The notes: generated by a model not told the origin, from the letters alone. Counted from the stretch's first letter, positions 42,942 to 52,149 are shown. The stretch is DNA of 64,000 nucleotides from Lysobacter helvus (GCF_018406645.1 NZ_AP024546.1:1612001-1676000), one strand, 5' to 3'. Program-made: numbers and translations.

Positions 42942-42947
42942 TCTTGT

Positions 42948-44837
42948 TCAATCAGGCGAATACCGCAAGGTCAACCCGTATTCGCGACCAGCCTGCGCGT
43001 AATACGCAGACGTCTCGTAGTCGTGGTCGAACACGTTGCTCGCGCGCGCCTGCAGCGTCCAGGCATCGGCCACGCGCCACTCGGCGCGCAGGTCGAGCGT
43101 GGAGAAGCCGGCGACTTCGAGCGTGTTGGCGACGTCGTCGAAGCGACGGCCTTCGCCGATCACCGTGGCCCCGATGCGCCAATCACCGAATGCGCGATCG
43201 ACGTCCAGGCGCGCGGTCTTCTGCGCACGACGCGGCAGGAGCTTGTCGTAGTTCTCGCTGTCGTTGGTCCGGCTGCGGTTGCGCGGGTCGAGCCAGCTCG
43301 CCGCGCCGGTGATGTCCCAGCCGCCCAGCGTCGTGCCGGCCGTGAGTTCGGCGCCGCGAATGCGCGCCTGTTCGAGGTTGTTCGCCATGAACAAGGTGCT
43401 GTCGTAGACGATCAGGTCGTCGATGCGCGTCTGGTAGGCATCGAGCTGCCAATGCCATGCGTCGTGGCGCTGCCCCAGGCCGATGTCGAAGCTGTCCGAG
43501 GTTTCCGGCGACAGGTCCGGGTTGCCGTAGAACGGGAAGTACAACTCGTTGAAGGTCGGGGCCTTGAATGCGTTGCCGGCGCTGGCGGAGACGCGCAAGC
43601 CGTGCGACAGGTCGATGCCCCACGCGAGGCTGCCGGTCGAATGCCCGCCGAACTGTTCGTTGTCGTCGTGGCGCACGCTTGCCTGCACGTCGTTTCGGCC
43701 CAGGTCGCCTTGGTATTGCAGGAACACCGCACGGTTGTTGCGCGACCGCACCACGTTGCTGAAGGGATCGAACGCATCCAGGATCACCGCCGCATCGCGC
43801 GCCCAGTCGAAGCCTGCGGTGACCAGGTGTCCCTCGGCCACGCGGATGTCACCCTGCAGCGACGCGCCGTCGCGCTTGCTCTCGAAGCTGCCCAGCGGAT
43901 CGTTGTCGCGCGACTGCACCGAGCGATCGACGTTGCGGCCGGCGGACAAGGTCCACGTGCTGCGCGCCAGTTCGTACTTCGCCTTGCCGCCGACGACCTG
44001 CTGCAGCGTCCTGGACAGGTCGGGCAAGCCGAACGCAGGTTCCGCGTCGTATTCGTTGCGGCCTTCGGCGCGCAGCACGTTCGCGTCCAGCGTGAGTGCA
44101 TCGACCGGCTTGATGCCGGCGCGCAGCGAGACGGAATTGTTTTCGTAGCCGTCGTTGTCCGGATCCGGGTTTTCCATGAAGCAACCCGCGAACACGGGCG
44201 AAACCGCCCCCGTGCACGACTGGAAGCCATCGCTGGACTGGTGCGCGTAATCCGCGCCGAACCACGCGCGATCGAAGCCCACGTCCAGGCCCGCGCTCGC
44301 TTCGCGCAGGTTGTGGCTGCCGCCGCCGAGCTTGAAGCGCGTGCGCACGCCCGACTGCGGATGGCGCGTGAACACCTGGATGACGCCGCCGATCGCCTCG
44401 GAGCCGTACAGGCTCGAACGCGGGCCGCGCACGATTTCGATGCGGTCGATCATTTCGACCGGCAAATCCTGGATCGACGTGAGGCCCGACGTCGACGAGC
44501 CCACGCGCACGCCATCGACGAGGAACAGCGTGTGGTCGGATTCGGTGCCGCGCATGAACACCGTCGTGAGCTTGCCCAGGCCGCCCTGGTTGACGAGGTT
44601 GACGCCGGCGCGGCCGCGCAGCAGGTCGGCGAGCGAACGCGCCTGCGCGCGCTCGATCTCCGCGCGATCGATCACTTCGACCGGCGCGAGCGAATCATCG
44701 ACGGTGACCGCGGTGCGCGTGCCGGTGACGACGACGCGGTCGAGCGCATCGGCGTCGCTCGCGTCCTGCGCATGCACGGGGGAAGAGGGAAGGAACACGG
44801 CCAACGCGATCGCAGTGGCCAGGGAAGTACGGAACAT
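42948..44837 (-). CDS. btuB: TonB-dependent vitamin B12 receptor (BtuB-like)
   Basis: A 629-residue outer membrane receptor. Signal peptide of 23 residues (VHA then QD), TonB-box region DRVVVTGTR, plug domain (about 45-155, LADLLRGRAGVNLVNQGG and MIDRIEIVRGPRSSLYG) and a 22-strand barrel ending in a DNA-encoded LRYSPD C-terminus. It imports cobalamin or cobinamide using TonB energy. The leader carries a cobalamin riboswitch, which strongly supports the substrate. Length is close to E. coli BtuB (614). No cobalamin ABC importer or salvage genes are in the window. Confidence 0.9.
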   Translation of the reverse strand: MFRTSLATAIALAVFLPSSPVHAQDASDADALDRVVVTGTRTAVTVDDSLAPVEVIDRAEIERAQARSLADLLRGRAGVNLVNQGGLGKLTTVFMRGTESDHTLFLVDGVRVGSSTSGLTSIQDLPVEMIDRIEIVRGPRSSLYGSEAIGGVIQVFTRHPQSGVRTRFKLGGGSHNLREASAGLDVGFDRAWFGADYAHQSSDGFQSCTGAVSPVFAGCFMENPDPDNDGYENNSVSLRAGIKPVDALTLDANVLRAEGRNEYDAEPAFGLPDLSRTLQQVVGGKAKYELARSTWTLSAGRNVDRSVQSRDNDPLGSFESKRDGASLQGDIRVAEGHLVTAGFDWARDAAVILDAFDPFSNVVRSRNNRAVFLQYQGDLGRNDVQASVRHDDNEQFGGHSTGSLAWGIDLSHGLRVSASAGNAFKAPTFNELYFPFYGNPDLSPETSDSFDIGLGQRHDAWHWQLDAYQTRIDDLIVYDSTLFMANNLEQARIRGAELTAGTTLGGWDITGAASWLDPRNRSRTNDSENYDKLLPRRAQKTARLDVDRAFGDWRIGATVIGEGRRFDDVANTLEVAGFSTLDLRAEWRVADAWTLQARASNVFDHDYETSAYYAQAGREYGLTLRYSPD

Positions 44838-44984
44838 GGATTCAGCTCTCCGGCGCGCACGCCCGCGCGCCTTGGGTCAGCAAGGAAAGTCGCGGACGGA
44901 GGGAGCGAAGCGGATACGCGGGGCCGGGGGACAGCGAAACCAGCGACGGCGTGGCCGCCGCGATGCCCTCCGCATCGCAACCAG

Positions 44985-45206
44985 TCGACTCCGTGGCCGG
45001 TCTCCGGGCTTGCGCGCCGGACCGCCGTGCATCGATCGATGCGGGGCGGTCCCGGCCCGGGCGCCTTCCCGTGCGATGCACAGTGGCGGATGCCTGGGCC
45101 TTTGCGTGCCTACCGTTGCGGGGGCAGCGCCGGAATGGGATCGCTGTGCGATCCGTCACCGGCTTCCCGTTTCAACCCTTCGACGACAGCCGTCGGGTCA
45201 CCACGA
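44985..45206 (-). ncRNA. Cobalamin riboswitch upstream of btuB
   Basis: Conserved pieces read on the minus strand in order: GGGAAGCCGGTGA near 45160-45172, GCTGCCCCCGCAACGGTA near 45107-45125, GCCACTG near 45084-45090, GGGAAGGCG near 45063-45071 and the B12 box AAGCCCGGAGACCGGCC at 44995-45011. These match the cobalamin riboswitch consensus order. It ends about 150 bases before the btuB ATG. Bound B12 would block receptor expression. The stretch 44838-44984 between it and the start codon shows no gene. Confidence 0.92.
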
Positions 45207-45215
45207 AGCGGGCGC

Positions 45216-45221
45216 AGTGTA
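45216..45221 (-). promoter_or_regulatory. Candidate -10 element for the btuB leader
   Basis: TACACT on the minus strand, placing transcription start near 45208, just where the riboswitch structure begins. No good -35 was found, so activation may be needed. Confidence 0.4.
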
Positions 45222-45251
45222 CTGCAGCGTGGGGCGCGCGGGCGCCGCGGG

Positions 45252-45629
45252 TCAGTCGGCGTCGCCGACCGGTTCGTCCAGCAGCTCGAACGCGGGCGCC
45301 GAATCCATGTGATTGTCGGCGACCTGCGTGGTCGTGACGGGCGAGGCGGCCGGGCGGTTGCGCGGCGGCGGGAGCAGGGCGATGGCGGCTTCGGCGGCCT
45401 GCACGAGCTCGCTGCGGCGCGCCTCGGGGACTTCCTGCCAGTGGCAGTCGAGCAACGCGCCTTCGAGCGCGTAGAGCAGGTTGAGGCTCGGCTTGAAGCC
45501 CGCGCGCTTGACGCGCATGAAGGCATCCACCGCGCCGACGGCTTCGAGGTCTTCGCGCGAACGCAGGCCGACCTGGCGCAGCCACGCCGCGCTCTTGGGA
45601 CCGATGTTCCGCAATTTGACCGTGCTCAC
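45252..45629 (-). CDS. TfoX C-terminal domain protein
   Basis: A 125-residue protein whose first 80 residues match the TfoX/Sxy C-terminal domain (KLRNIGPKSAAWLRQVGLRS, EDLEAVGAVDAFMRVKRAGF, LNLLYALEGALLDCHW). This helix-hairpin-like domain occurs in the Sxy competence activator. The N-terminal TfoX domain is absent, so a competence role is uncertain. The last 40 residues are acidic and unconserved. Its start overlaps the upstream reductase gene by four bases. Confidence 0.8.
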   Translation of the reverse strand: MSTVKLRNIGPKSAAWLRQVGLRSREDLEAVGAVDAFMRVKRAGFKPSLNLLYALEGALLDCHWQEVPEARRSELVQAAEAAIALLPPPRNRPAASPVTTTQVADNHMDSAPAFELLDEPVGDAD

Positions 45630-46108
45630 GCCATCGACTCCAGGAAAAGACGGGCGATTGTTTCCAACCCTGCCTGGTCTTCAACGCTGAAACGCGCGGG
45701 AACCGGACTGTCGATGTCGAACACGCCGACCAGCGCGCCGTCCTTCACGAGCGGCACCACCAGTTCCGACATCGAGGCCGAGTCGCAGGCGATGTGGCCC
45801 GGGAAGGCGTGCACGTCGTCGATGCGCTGCGTGGTGCGCGTGGTGGCCGCCTTGCCGCACACGCCCTTGTCGAGCGGGATGCGGATGCAGGCGGGCAGGC
45901 CCTGGAACGGGCCGACCACGAGCTCGGTGCCGTCGAAGAAATAGAAGCCCACCCAGTTGAGGTCGGGCAGCGCGTTGAAGACCAGCGCGGACAGGTTGGC
46001 GGCGTTGGCGATGCGGTCGCGCTCGCCGTACACCAGGGCGGCGGCCTGTTCGGCCAGCTGGGCGTATTGCGCCGGCTTGTCGCCGGACAGCGTGGAGGTC
46101 GTGAACAT
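45626..46108 (-). CDS. Free methionine (R)-sulfoxide reductase (GAF domain)
   Basis: A 160-residue GAF-fold enzyme that reduces free methionine-R-sulfoxide. The three catalytic Cys are C74 (PACIRI), C84 (KGVCGKA) and C108 (HIACDSAS), with spacing 10 and 24 as in E. coli fRMsr (84, 94, 118). Other markers are NWVGFYFFDG and ELVVPLVKDGALVGVFDIDS. It is a cytoplasmic repair enzyme for oxidative damage. It is cotranslated with the TfoX-C protein (ATGA overlap) and divergent from the TMEM175-like gene. Confidence 0.92.
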   Translation of the reverse strand: MFTTSTLSGDKPAQYAQLAEQAAALVYGERDRIANAANLSALVFNALPDLNWVGFYFFDGTELVVGPFQGLPACIRIPLDKGVCGKAATTRTTQRIDDVHAFPGHIACDSASMSELVVPLVKDGALVGVFDIDSPVPARFSVEDQAGLETIARLFLESMA

Positions 46109-46183
46109 GCGCGGGAGTGTAGCAGCGGGGTCCTTCGGACCTCGTTACCATGCCCCCGCGCGCAGCATGCAAGGGGAGCGTCC

Positions 46184-46918
46184 ATGGACTTGTCGCCACT
46201 GCCGGTCGAAGACGGCTTCCGCCTGCGCGGACAGAGCGTCACGCGGCTCGAAACCTTCGTCGATGCGGCCTTCGCGTTCTCGCTGACGCTGCTGGTGATC
46301 TTCTACAACGAACTGCCCGACACGGTCGCCGAATTGCGCGAGGCGCTGCGGCGCGTGCCGACGTTCGCCGCGTGCTTCGCGTTGCTGGCGTTGTTCTGGA
46401 CGGCGCACAACCGGTGGAGCCGGCGGTTCGGGCTCGAGGATGCGAAGTCGACGGTGCTGAGCCTGTCGTTCGTCCTCGTCGTGCTGGTGTACGTGTATCC
46501 GTTGCGCATGGTGACGTCGAGCGGCCTGTCGCTGCTCACGCACGGCTTCGTGCCGAGCGAGCTGGGCATCGACCACGCGCACTGGATGCTCGACCTGCAG
46601 ACGGCCTTCATGGTGTACGGCGCGGGGTTCGCGGCGTTGTCGTGGATCCTGTGGCGGCTCAATGCGCACGCGCTGCGGCGCGCGGATTTCCTCGAGCTGG
46701 ATGCAGGCGAGCGCTTCCGCACGCAGAGCGAGATCGGCGCGTATGCGTTGATGACCGCGAGCGCGGCGGCGAGCGTGGTACTCAGCATGTTCCTGCTCGT
46801 GGCGCCGCCGTGGTTCCTCAACAACCTCACCGTCGGCGGGCCGATGTGGCTGTACTCGATCATGGGCTTCGGGCTCTGGGCGTATCGCGCGCGGCGCGAC
46901 CGCATGGCGCGCGCATGA
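46184..46918 (+). CDS. TMEM175/DUF1211-like membrane protein
   Basis: A 244-residue membrane protein with about six hydrophobic helices. The first helix carries RLETFVDAAFAFSLTLLVI, close to the family signature R/KxxxFSD but with Val instead of Ser. TMEM175 proteins are potassium or proton channels, and bacterial copies have one repeat, as here; whether this variant conducts is unknown. The ATG at 46184 has AGGGGAG upstream. Its stop overlaps the bioD start (ATGA), which is an unexpected partner. Confidence 0.78.
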   Translation: MDLSPLPVEDGFRLRGQSVTRLETFVDAAFAFSLTLLVIFYNELPDTVAELREALRRVPTFAACFALLALFWTAHNRWSRRFGLEDAKSTVLSLSFVLVVLVYVYPLRMVTSSGLSLLTHGFVPSELGIDHAHWMLDLQTAFMVYGAGFAALSWILWRLNAHALRRADFLELDAGERFRTQSEIGAYALMTASAAASVVLSMFLLVAPPWFLNNLTVGGPMWLYSIMGFGLWAYRARRDRMARA

Positions 46919-47598
46919 CACGGCGCGGCCTTTTCGTCACCGGCACCGACACGGGCGTCGGCAAGACGCTGGTGTCGTGCGCGTTGCTGCACGTGGCGCG
47001 CGCGCAAGGATTGCGCGCGGTCGGCATGAAGCCCGTCGCGAGCGGATGCGACCTCGTCGACGGTGCATGGCACAACGAAGATGCGCTGGCGTTGCAGGCC
47101 GCGAGCGATCCGCGCCCCGACTACGCCGACGTCAATCCGTTCGCGCTGGCGCATCCACTCGCGCCCGAACTCGCCGCGCGCGATGCAGGCGTGGCGGTCA
47201 CGCTGGCGCCGATCCTCGCCGCGCACGCGCGCCTGCAGGCGCAGGCGGACGTGGTGGTGGTGGAAGGCGTCGGCGGCTGGGCCGCGCCGCTGTCCACGCA
47301 ACTGCACCAGGCCGATCTCGTGCGCGCGCTGCACCTGCCGGTGGTGCTGGTGGTCGGGCTGCGACTCGGCTGCCTCAACCACGCGTATCTCACGCAGCGG
47401 GCGATCGCCGAGGACGGCGGCCGTTTCGCCGGCTGGATCGCGACCGGCATCGATCCCGACATGGCGCGCGCCGACGACAACGTCGCATTGCTGACGGAGC
47501 GGCTGCGTGCGCCTTGCCTGGGGCGGCTGCCCTTCGAGGCAGGGCCCGATCCCGCGCGCATGGCCAGGCTGCTGCGCTGGCCGGAGACGTCGACCTGA
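46915..47598 (+). CDS. bioD: Dethiobiotin synthetase
   Basis: A 227-residue ATP-dependent carboxylase that closes the ureido ring of dethiobiotin, the penultimate step of biotin synthesis. The P-loop is GTDTGVGKT (near 9-17), the catalytic Lys is in GMKPVASG near 40, and VVVEGVGGWAAPLS carries the Mg/substrate Glu. The start overlaps the previous stop (ATGA). Other bio genes are not in the window, so the pathway is split in this genome region. Confidence 0.93.
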   Translation: MTRRGLFVTGTDTGVGKTLVSCALLHVARAQGLRAVGMKPVASGCDLVDGAWHNEDALALQAASDPRPDYADVNPFALAHPLAPELAARDAGVAVTLAPILAAHARLQAQADVVVVEGVGGWAAPLSTQLHQADLVRALHLPVVLVVGLRLGCLNHAYLTQRAIAEDGGRFAGWIATGIDPDMARADDNVALLTERLRAPCLGRLPFEAGPDPARMARLLRWPETST

Positions 47599-47642
47599 GC
47601 CGTTTGGTTCCTTCGCATCCTTGCGTCGAGGGCGCCAATGCC

Positions 47643-47683
47643 GCGATGCGACATCGCAGCCGTTTCAATCGCAACCGTTGCGA
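47643..47683. promoter_or_regulatory. Two inverted repeats upstream of the RND pump genes
   Basis: GCGATG, three bases, CATCGC at 47643-47657, and TCGCAAC-C-GTTGCGA (7-1-7) at 47669-47683. They lie 100-140 bases before the adaptor start and look like operator half-sites for a TetR/MarR-type regulator; no such gene is nearby. Confidence 0.45.
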
Positions 47684-47783
47684 CGACGCGGAAGCAACCT
47701 GACTTCCAGCAGGGTGTCCGCTGAACGCGGGCGAGGCTAAACTGCGCGGTACAAAAATTCCAACCGATCCCTCGAGGACCCGC

Positions 47784-48953
47784 ATGCGCACCCCCCATGT
47801 CGCACTGCTCACGCTCGCCTGCATCGCCGCGTTCGGCGCAGGCTGCTCCAAGGAAGGCAACAACGCAGGTCCCGGCGGACCCGGTGGTGCCATGCCGCCG
47901 CCGGAAGTCGGCGTCGTCACCGTGCAACCGGCCTCGGTGCCACTGGTGAAGGAACTCGTCGGGCGCTTGTCCGCGTATCGCAGCGCCGATGTGCGCGCGC
48001 GCGTGCCGGGCGTGCTCCAGCGTCGCGCGTACGAAGAAGGCAGCGACGTGGCGAAGGGCCAGTTGTTGTTCGTGATCGATCCCGCGCCGTTGCAGGCCGC
48101 GCTCGGCCAGGCCGAAGCCGCGCTCGCCACCGCGAACGCCAACTACGCCAACGCGCACGCCGCGGCGGAACGCGCACGCACGCTGGCGCCGCAGAAGTTC
48201 ATCTCGCAGGCGGACCTCGACAACGCGCTCGCCGCGGAACGTTCCGCGTCCGCGGCGCGCCTGTCGGGCAAGGCCGCGGTGGATGCCGCGCGCATCAACC
48301 TCGGATATGCCTCCGTGCGCGCGCCGATCAGCGGCCGCGCCGGCAAGCAGCAGGTCACCGAAGGCGCGCTGGTCGGGCAGGGCGACGCCACGCTGCTCAC
48401 CACCGTCGACCAGATCGACGAGATGTACGTCAACCTCTCCATCGGCGTCGATGAACTCGACCAGGTGCGCAAGGCCAGCGACGGCGGCCAGCGCAGCGTG
48501 CAGATCCTGTTGTCGGACGGCAGCGTCTACAAGCAGGCGGGCGCGGTCGATTTCTCCGGTGACGTGGTCGATCCGTCCACCGGCGCGATCGCGATCCGCG
48601 CACGCGTGAAGAATCCCGACCACATGCTGCTGCCGGGCACGTTCGTCACCGTGCGCGCCACGATGGGCGAACAGCGCGGCGCGTATCGCGTGCCCGCACT
48701 CGCCGTGCAGCGCGACGTGACCGGCCCGTACGTGATGGTCGTGGGCGCCGACGGCAAGGTGGCGCGCAAGAACGTCACGACGGAACGCCAGGACGGCGCG
48801 GACTGGGTGGTCAGCGCCGGCGTGGCGCCGGGCGACAAGGTGGTGGTGTCGGGATTGCAGCGCGTGCAACCGGGTGCGCCGGCGAAGGCCGTGCCGTACG
48901 TGCCGGAGAAGCCCGCGGGCACTGGTGCCGCCCCCGCCGCCAAGCAGGGCTGA
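47784..48953 (+). CDS. RND efflux periplasmic adaptor (MexA/AcrA-like)
   Basis: A 389-residue lipoprotein adaptor: signal peptide with lipobox FGAGC (Cys21), lipoyl domain, coiled-coil hairpin (Ala/Asn-rich, about 95-165), beta-barrel (FSGDVVDPSTGAIAIRARVK) and membrane-proximal domain. Blocks VRARVPGVLQRRAYEEGSDV and DPAPLQAALGQAEAAL are typical of the AcrA/MexA line. It links the RND pump encoded next to an outer membrane channel that is not in the window. It is 6 bases before the pump gene. Confidence 0.92.
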   Translation: MRTPHVALLTLACIAAFGAGCSKEGNNAGPGGPGGAMPPPEVGVVTVQPASVPLVKELVGRLSAYRSADVRARVPGVLQRRAYEEGSDVAKGQLLFVIDPAPLQAALGQAEAALATANANYANAHAAAERARTLAPQKFISQADLDNALAAERSASAARLSGKAAVDAARINLGYASVRAPISGRAGKQQVTEGALVGQGDATLLTTVDQIDEMYVNLSIGVDELDQVRKASDGGQRSVQILLSDGSVYKQAGAVDFSGDVVDPSTGAIAIRARVKNPDHMLLPGTFVTVRATMGEQRGAYRVPALAVQRDVTGPYVMVVGADGKVARKNVTTERQDGADWVVSAGVAPGDKVVVSGLQRVQPGAPAKAVPYVPEKPAGTGAAPAAKQG

Positions 48954-48959
48954 GCCGCC

Positions 48960-51900
48960 ATGTCCCGTTACTTCATCAACCACCCGGTCTTCGCCTGGGT
49001 CATCGCGATCATGATCGTGATCTCCGGCGTGCTCGCGATCCGCGGGCTCGGCGTGGAGTCGTATCCGAACATCGCCCCGCCGCAGGTCGGCGTGTTCGCC
49101 GCCTATCCCGGCGCGAATGCGGAAACCGTCGAACGCGCGGTCACGCAGATCATCGAGCAGCAGCTCACCGGCATCGACAACCTGGATTACTTCAGCGCGT
49201 CGTCGGGCTCCGATGGCAGCGCCTCGCTCAACCTCACCTTCAAGCCCGGCACCGATCCCGACATCGCGCAGATGCAGGTGCAGAACAAGGTGTCGCAGGC
49301 CACGCCGCGCCTGCCCGGCGACGTGGTGCAGCAGGGCGTCACGGTGTCGAAGTCCAACAGCGGCTTCCTGCTCGTCATCGCGCTGAAGTCCAGCGATCCG
49401 GCGATCGGGAAGGACGAGCTGTCCGACTTGCTCGCCTCCAACGTGCTCGACCAGGTCGCGCGCGTGCCGGGCGTGGGCAGCACGCAGCTGTTCGGCGGCC
49501 AGTACTCGATGAACATCTGGCTCAACCCGGACAAGCTGCACGCGTACGGGCTGTCGGCCAGCGACGTGCTGTCCGCGGTGCGCGCGCAGAACGTGCAGTT
49601 CTCCGCGGGCCAGGTGGGCGGCGAACCGTCGCCGGAAACGCAGATGTTCACCGCGTCGGTCGCGGCCGAAGGGCGTTTCACCAAGCCCGAGGAGTTCGAG
49701 AACATCCTGCTGCGCGCCAACGCCAGCGGTGCCGCGGTGCGCCTGCGCGACGTTGCGCGCGTGGAGATCTCCGGTTCCGCGCACGGCTTCGACCTGCAGT
49801 GGAACGGTCAGCCGGCCGCGGGTTTCGCGGTGTCGCTCGGCCCGGGCGAGAACGCGCTGGAAGTGGCGGCGGCGGTCAAGGCGCGCATGGCGCAGTTGCA
49901 GCCGAGCTTCCCGAAGGGCGTGGAGTGGTTCGCGCCCTACGACACATCGGACTTCGTGCGCATCTCGGTCGACGAGGTGATCAAGACGCTCGGCGAAGCG
50001 ATGGTGCTGGTGTTCCTGGTGATGCTGCTGTTCCTGCAGAACCTGCGCGCCACGCTCATCCCGACGCTCGTCATCCCCGTCGCGCTGCTCGGCACGTTCC
50101 TGGGCATGTACGTGCTCGGCTTCACCATCAACCAGCTCAGCCTGTTCGGCATGGTGCTGGCGATCGGCATCGTGGTCGATGACGCGATCGTGGTGATCGA
50201 GAACGTCGAACGCATCATGACCGAGGAAGGTTTGTCGCCGAAGGAGGCCACGCGCAAGGCGATGCACCAGATCACCGGTGCGGTCATCGCGATCACGCTG
50301 GTGCTGGCGGCGGTGTTCATCCCCAGCGCCCTGCAAGCGGGCAGCGCGGGCGCGGTGTACAAGCAGTTCGCGCTCACCATCGCCATGGCGATGTTGTTCT
50401 CCGCGTTCCTCGCGCTGGGCTTCACGCCGGCCCTGTGCGCCAGCCTGCTCAAGCCCTCGGCGCACCACGAAGCGCGCAACCCGATCTTCCGCGCCTTCAA
50501 CAAGTTCTACGGGAAGATGAGCACGATCTACGTCGGGCACATCGGCAGCGCCGTGCGGCATGCGCCGCGCTGGATGGCGGTGTTCGCGGCGTTGGCGATC
50601 GGGTGCGGCTTCCTGTTCTGGAAGATGCCGGGCAGCTTCCTGCCGGAAGAAGACCAGGGCTACGCATTCGCCATCGTGCAGCTGCCGCCGGGCGCCACCC
50701 TGCGTCGTACCAACGCCGTGTTCGAACAGATCCGCGCGAAGGTCGACAAGATGGAAGGCTTCGACGGGATGATGCAGGTGTCCGGCTTCAGCTTCATCGG
50801 CCAGGGCGAGAACGTCGGCATGGCCTTCATCAAGCTCAAGCCGTGGGACCAGCGCAAGATCACCGCGACCGAGTTCATCCAGAACGCCAACGGTGCGTTG
50901 TTCCCGATCCGCGATGCGCAGATCTTCGTGGCCAACCTGCCGACGGTGAATGGCCTGGGCCAGTTCGGCGGCTTCGACATGTACCTGCAGGACCGCACCG
51001 GCCAGGGACGCGACGCGCTGATGGGTGCGATGGGCACGCTGCTCGGCAAGGCGGGCGAAAACAAGGCGCTGGTGGGCGTGCGACCGAACACGCTGGAGCC
51101 TTCGCCGCAGTTGAAGCTCGATGTCGATCGCTTGCAGGCGCAGGCGATGGGCCTGGAAGTCGGTGACATCTACAGCGCCATCCAGTTGATGCTGGCGCCG
51201 ATCTACGTCAACGACTTCGTGCAGGGCGGGCGCGTCAAGCGCGTGAACATGCAGGCCGATGGTCCGTTCCGAACGGGGCCCGAATCGCTCGCGCATTACT
51301 ACACGCCCTCCAACACCAAGGATGCGGACGGCCTGCCGACGATGATCCCGTTGTCGAACGTGGTGAAGGCGAAGTGGGAAGTCGCCTCGCCCTCGCTCAC
51401 GCGCTACAACGGGTTCGCGGCGGTGGAGATCGTGGGTTCGCAGGCGCCGGGGCACAGCTCGGGTGAGGCGATGAACGCGATGCAGGCGATCGTCGAGAAG
51501 GACCTGCCCGCGGGCTTCGGATACGACTGGGCGGGGCAGTCGCACCAGGAAATCCTGTCCGGCAGCCAGACCACGATGCTGATGATCCTGTCGATCATCG
51601 TCGTGTTCCTGTGCCTGGCCGCGTTGTACGAAAGCTGGTCGGTGCCCGTCGCGGTGCTGCTGGTGGTGCCGGTGGGCGTGCTGGGCGCGGTGTTGTTGTC
51701 GATGGCGCGCGGATTGCCCAACGACATCTACTTCAAGATCGGCCTGATCACGGTGATCGGCCTGGCGGCGAAGAACGCGATCCTGATCGTCGAGTTCGCG
51801 ATCCAGGAACGCAAGGAAGGCAAGCCGCTGGGCCAGGCGGTGGTCGAAGCCGCCAAGCTGCGACTGCGCCCGATCCTCATGACGTCGCTCGCCTTCATCA

Positions 51901-52097
51901 TGGGCGTGCTGCCGCTGGCGATCTCCACCGGCGCCGGCGCGAACGCGCGGCATGCGATCGGCACGGGCGTCATCGGCGGCATGCTGGCCGCCACGTTCCT
52001 CGGCCTGCTGTTCATCCCGGTGTTCTACGCGATCGTGCGCAGGATGCTGGGCGACAAGCTGGACGTCGCGCCGAAGATCGTCCACGAAGACGACTGA
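48960..52097 (+). CDS. RND efflux pump inner membrane protein (HAE1 family)
   Basis: A 1045-residue proton-driven multidrug pump of the AcrB/MexB type with twelve helices and two large periplasmic loops. The proton-relay Asp pair is in TM4, GIVVDDAIVVIENVER (near residues 405-410), and a Lys partner is expected in TM10. Start MSRYFINHPVFAWVIAIMIV is typical. Length is that of AcrB (1049). Substrates are likely hydrophobic antibiotics and solvents, but specificity cannot be read. A bidirectional terminator follows the stop. Confidence 0.95.
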   Translation: MSRYFINHPVFAWVIAIMIVISGVLAIRGLGVESYPNIAPPQVGVFAAYPGANAETVERAVTQIIEQQLTGIDNLDYFSASSGSDGSASLNLTFKPGTDPDIAQMQVQNKVSQATPRLPGDVVQQGVTVSKSNSGFLLVIALKSSDPAIGKDELSDLLASNVLDQVARVPGVGSTQLFGGQYSMNIWLNPDKLHAYGLSASDVLSAVRAQNVQFSAGQVGGEPSPETQMFTASVAAEGRFTKPEEFENILLRANASGAAVRLRDVARVEISGSAHGFDLQWNGQPAAGFAVSLGPGENALEVAAAVKARMAQLQPSFPKGVEWFAPYDTSDFVRISVDEVIKTLGEAMVLVFLVMLLFLQNLRATLIPTLVIPVALLGTFLGMYVLGFTINQLSLFGMVLAIGIVVDDAIVVIENVERIMTEEGLSPKEATRKAMHQITGAVIAITLVLAAVFIPSALQAGSAGAVYKQFALTIAMAMLFSAFLALGFTPALCASLLKPSAHHEARNPIFRAFNKFYGKMSTIYVGHIGSAVRHAPRWMAVFAALAIGCGFLFWKMPGSFLPEEDQGYAFAIVQLPPGATLRRTNAVFEQIRAKVDKMEGFDGMMQVSGFSFIGQGENVGMAFIKLKPWDQRKITATEFIQNANGALFPIRDAQIFVANLPTVNGLGQFGGFDMYLQDRTGQGRDALMGAMGTLLGKAGENKALVGVRPNTLEPSPQLKLDVDRLQAQAMGLEVGDIYSAIQLMLAPIYVNDFVQGGRVKRVNMQADGPFRTGPESLAHYYTPSNTKDADGLPTMIPLSNVVKAKWEVASPSLTRYNGFAAVEIVGSQAPGHSSGEAMNAMQAIVEKDLPAGFGYDWAGQSHQEILSGSQTTMLMILSIIVVFLCLAALYESWSVPVAVLLVVPVGVLGAVLLSMARGLPNDIYFKIGLITVIGLAAKNAILIVEFAIQERKEGKPLGQAVVEAAKLRLRPILMTSLAFIMGVLPLAISTGAGANARHAIGTGVIGGMLAATFLGLLFIPVFYAIVRRMLGDKLDVAPKIVHEDD

Positions 52098-52117
52098 TCG
52101 CCTCCGTCATCGCGCAC

Positions 52118-52149
52118 AAAAAAACCCCGGCATCGCTGCCGGGGTTTTT
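52118..52149. terminator. Bidirectional terminator
   Basis: CCCCGGC / GCCGGGG with a 6-base loop, seven A before and five T after, so it can end both the RND operon (plus) and the convergent phasin gene (minus). Confidence 0.93.

Noticed and set aside
38544-42947. Transposase or integrase at the RiPP-like block borders
   Set aside because: No such gene or flanking direct repeat was found.
47121-52085. A 1654-codon open frame on the minus strand across the RND genes
   Set aside because: It is antisense to two strongly conserved efflux genes; its Arg/His/Gln-rich composition is typical of shadow frames in GC-rich coding DNA.
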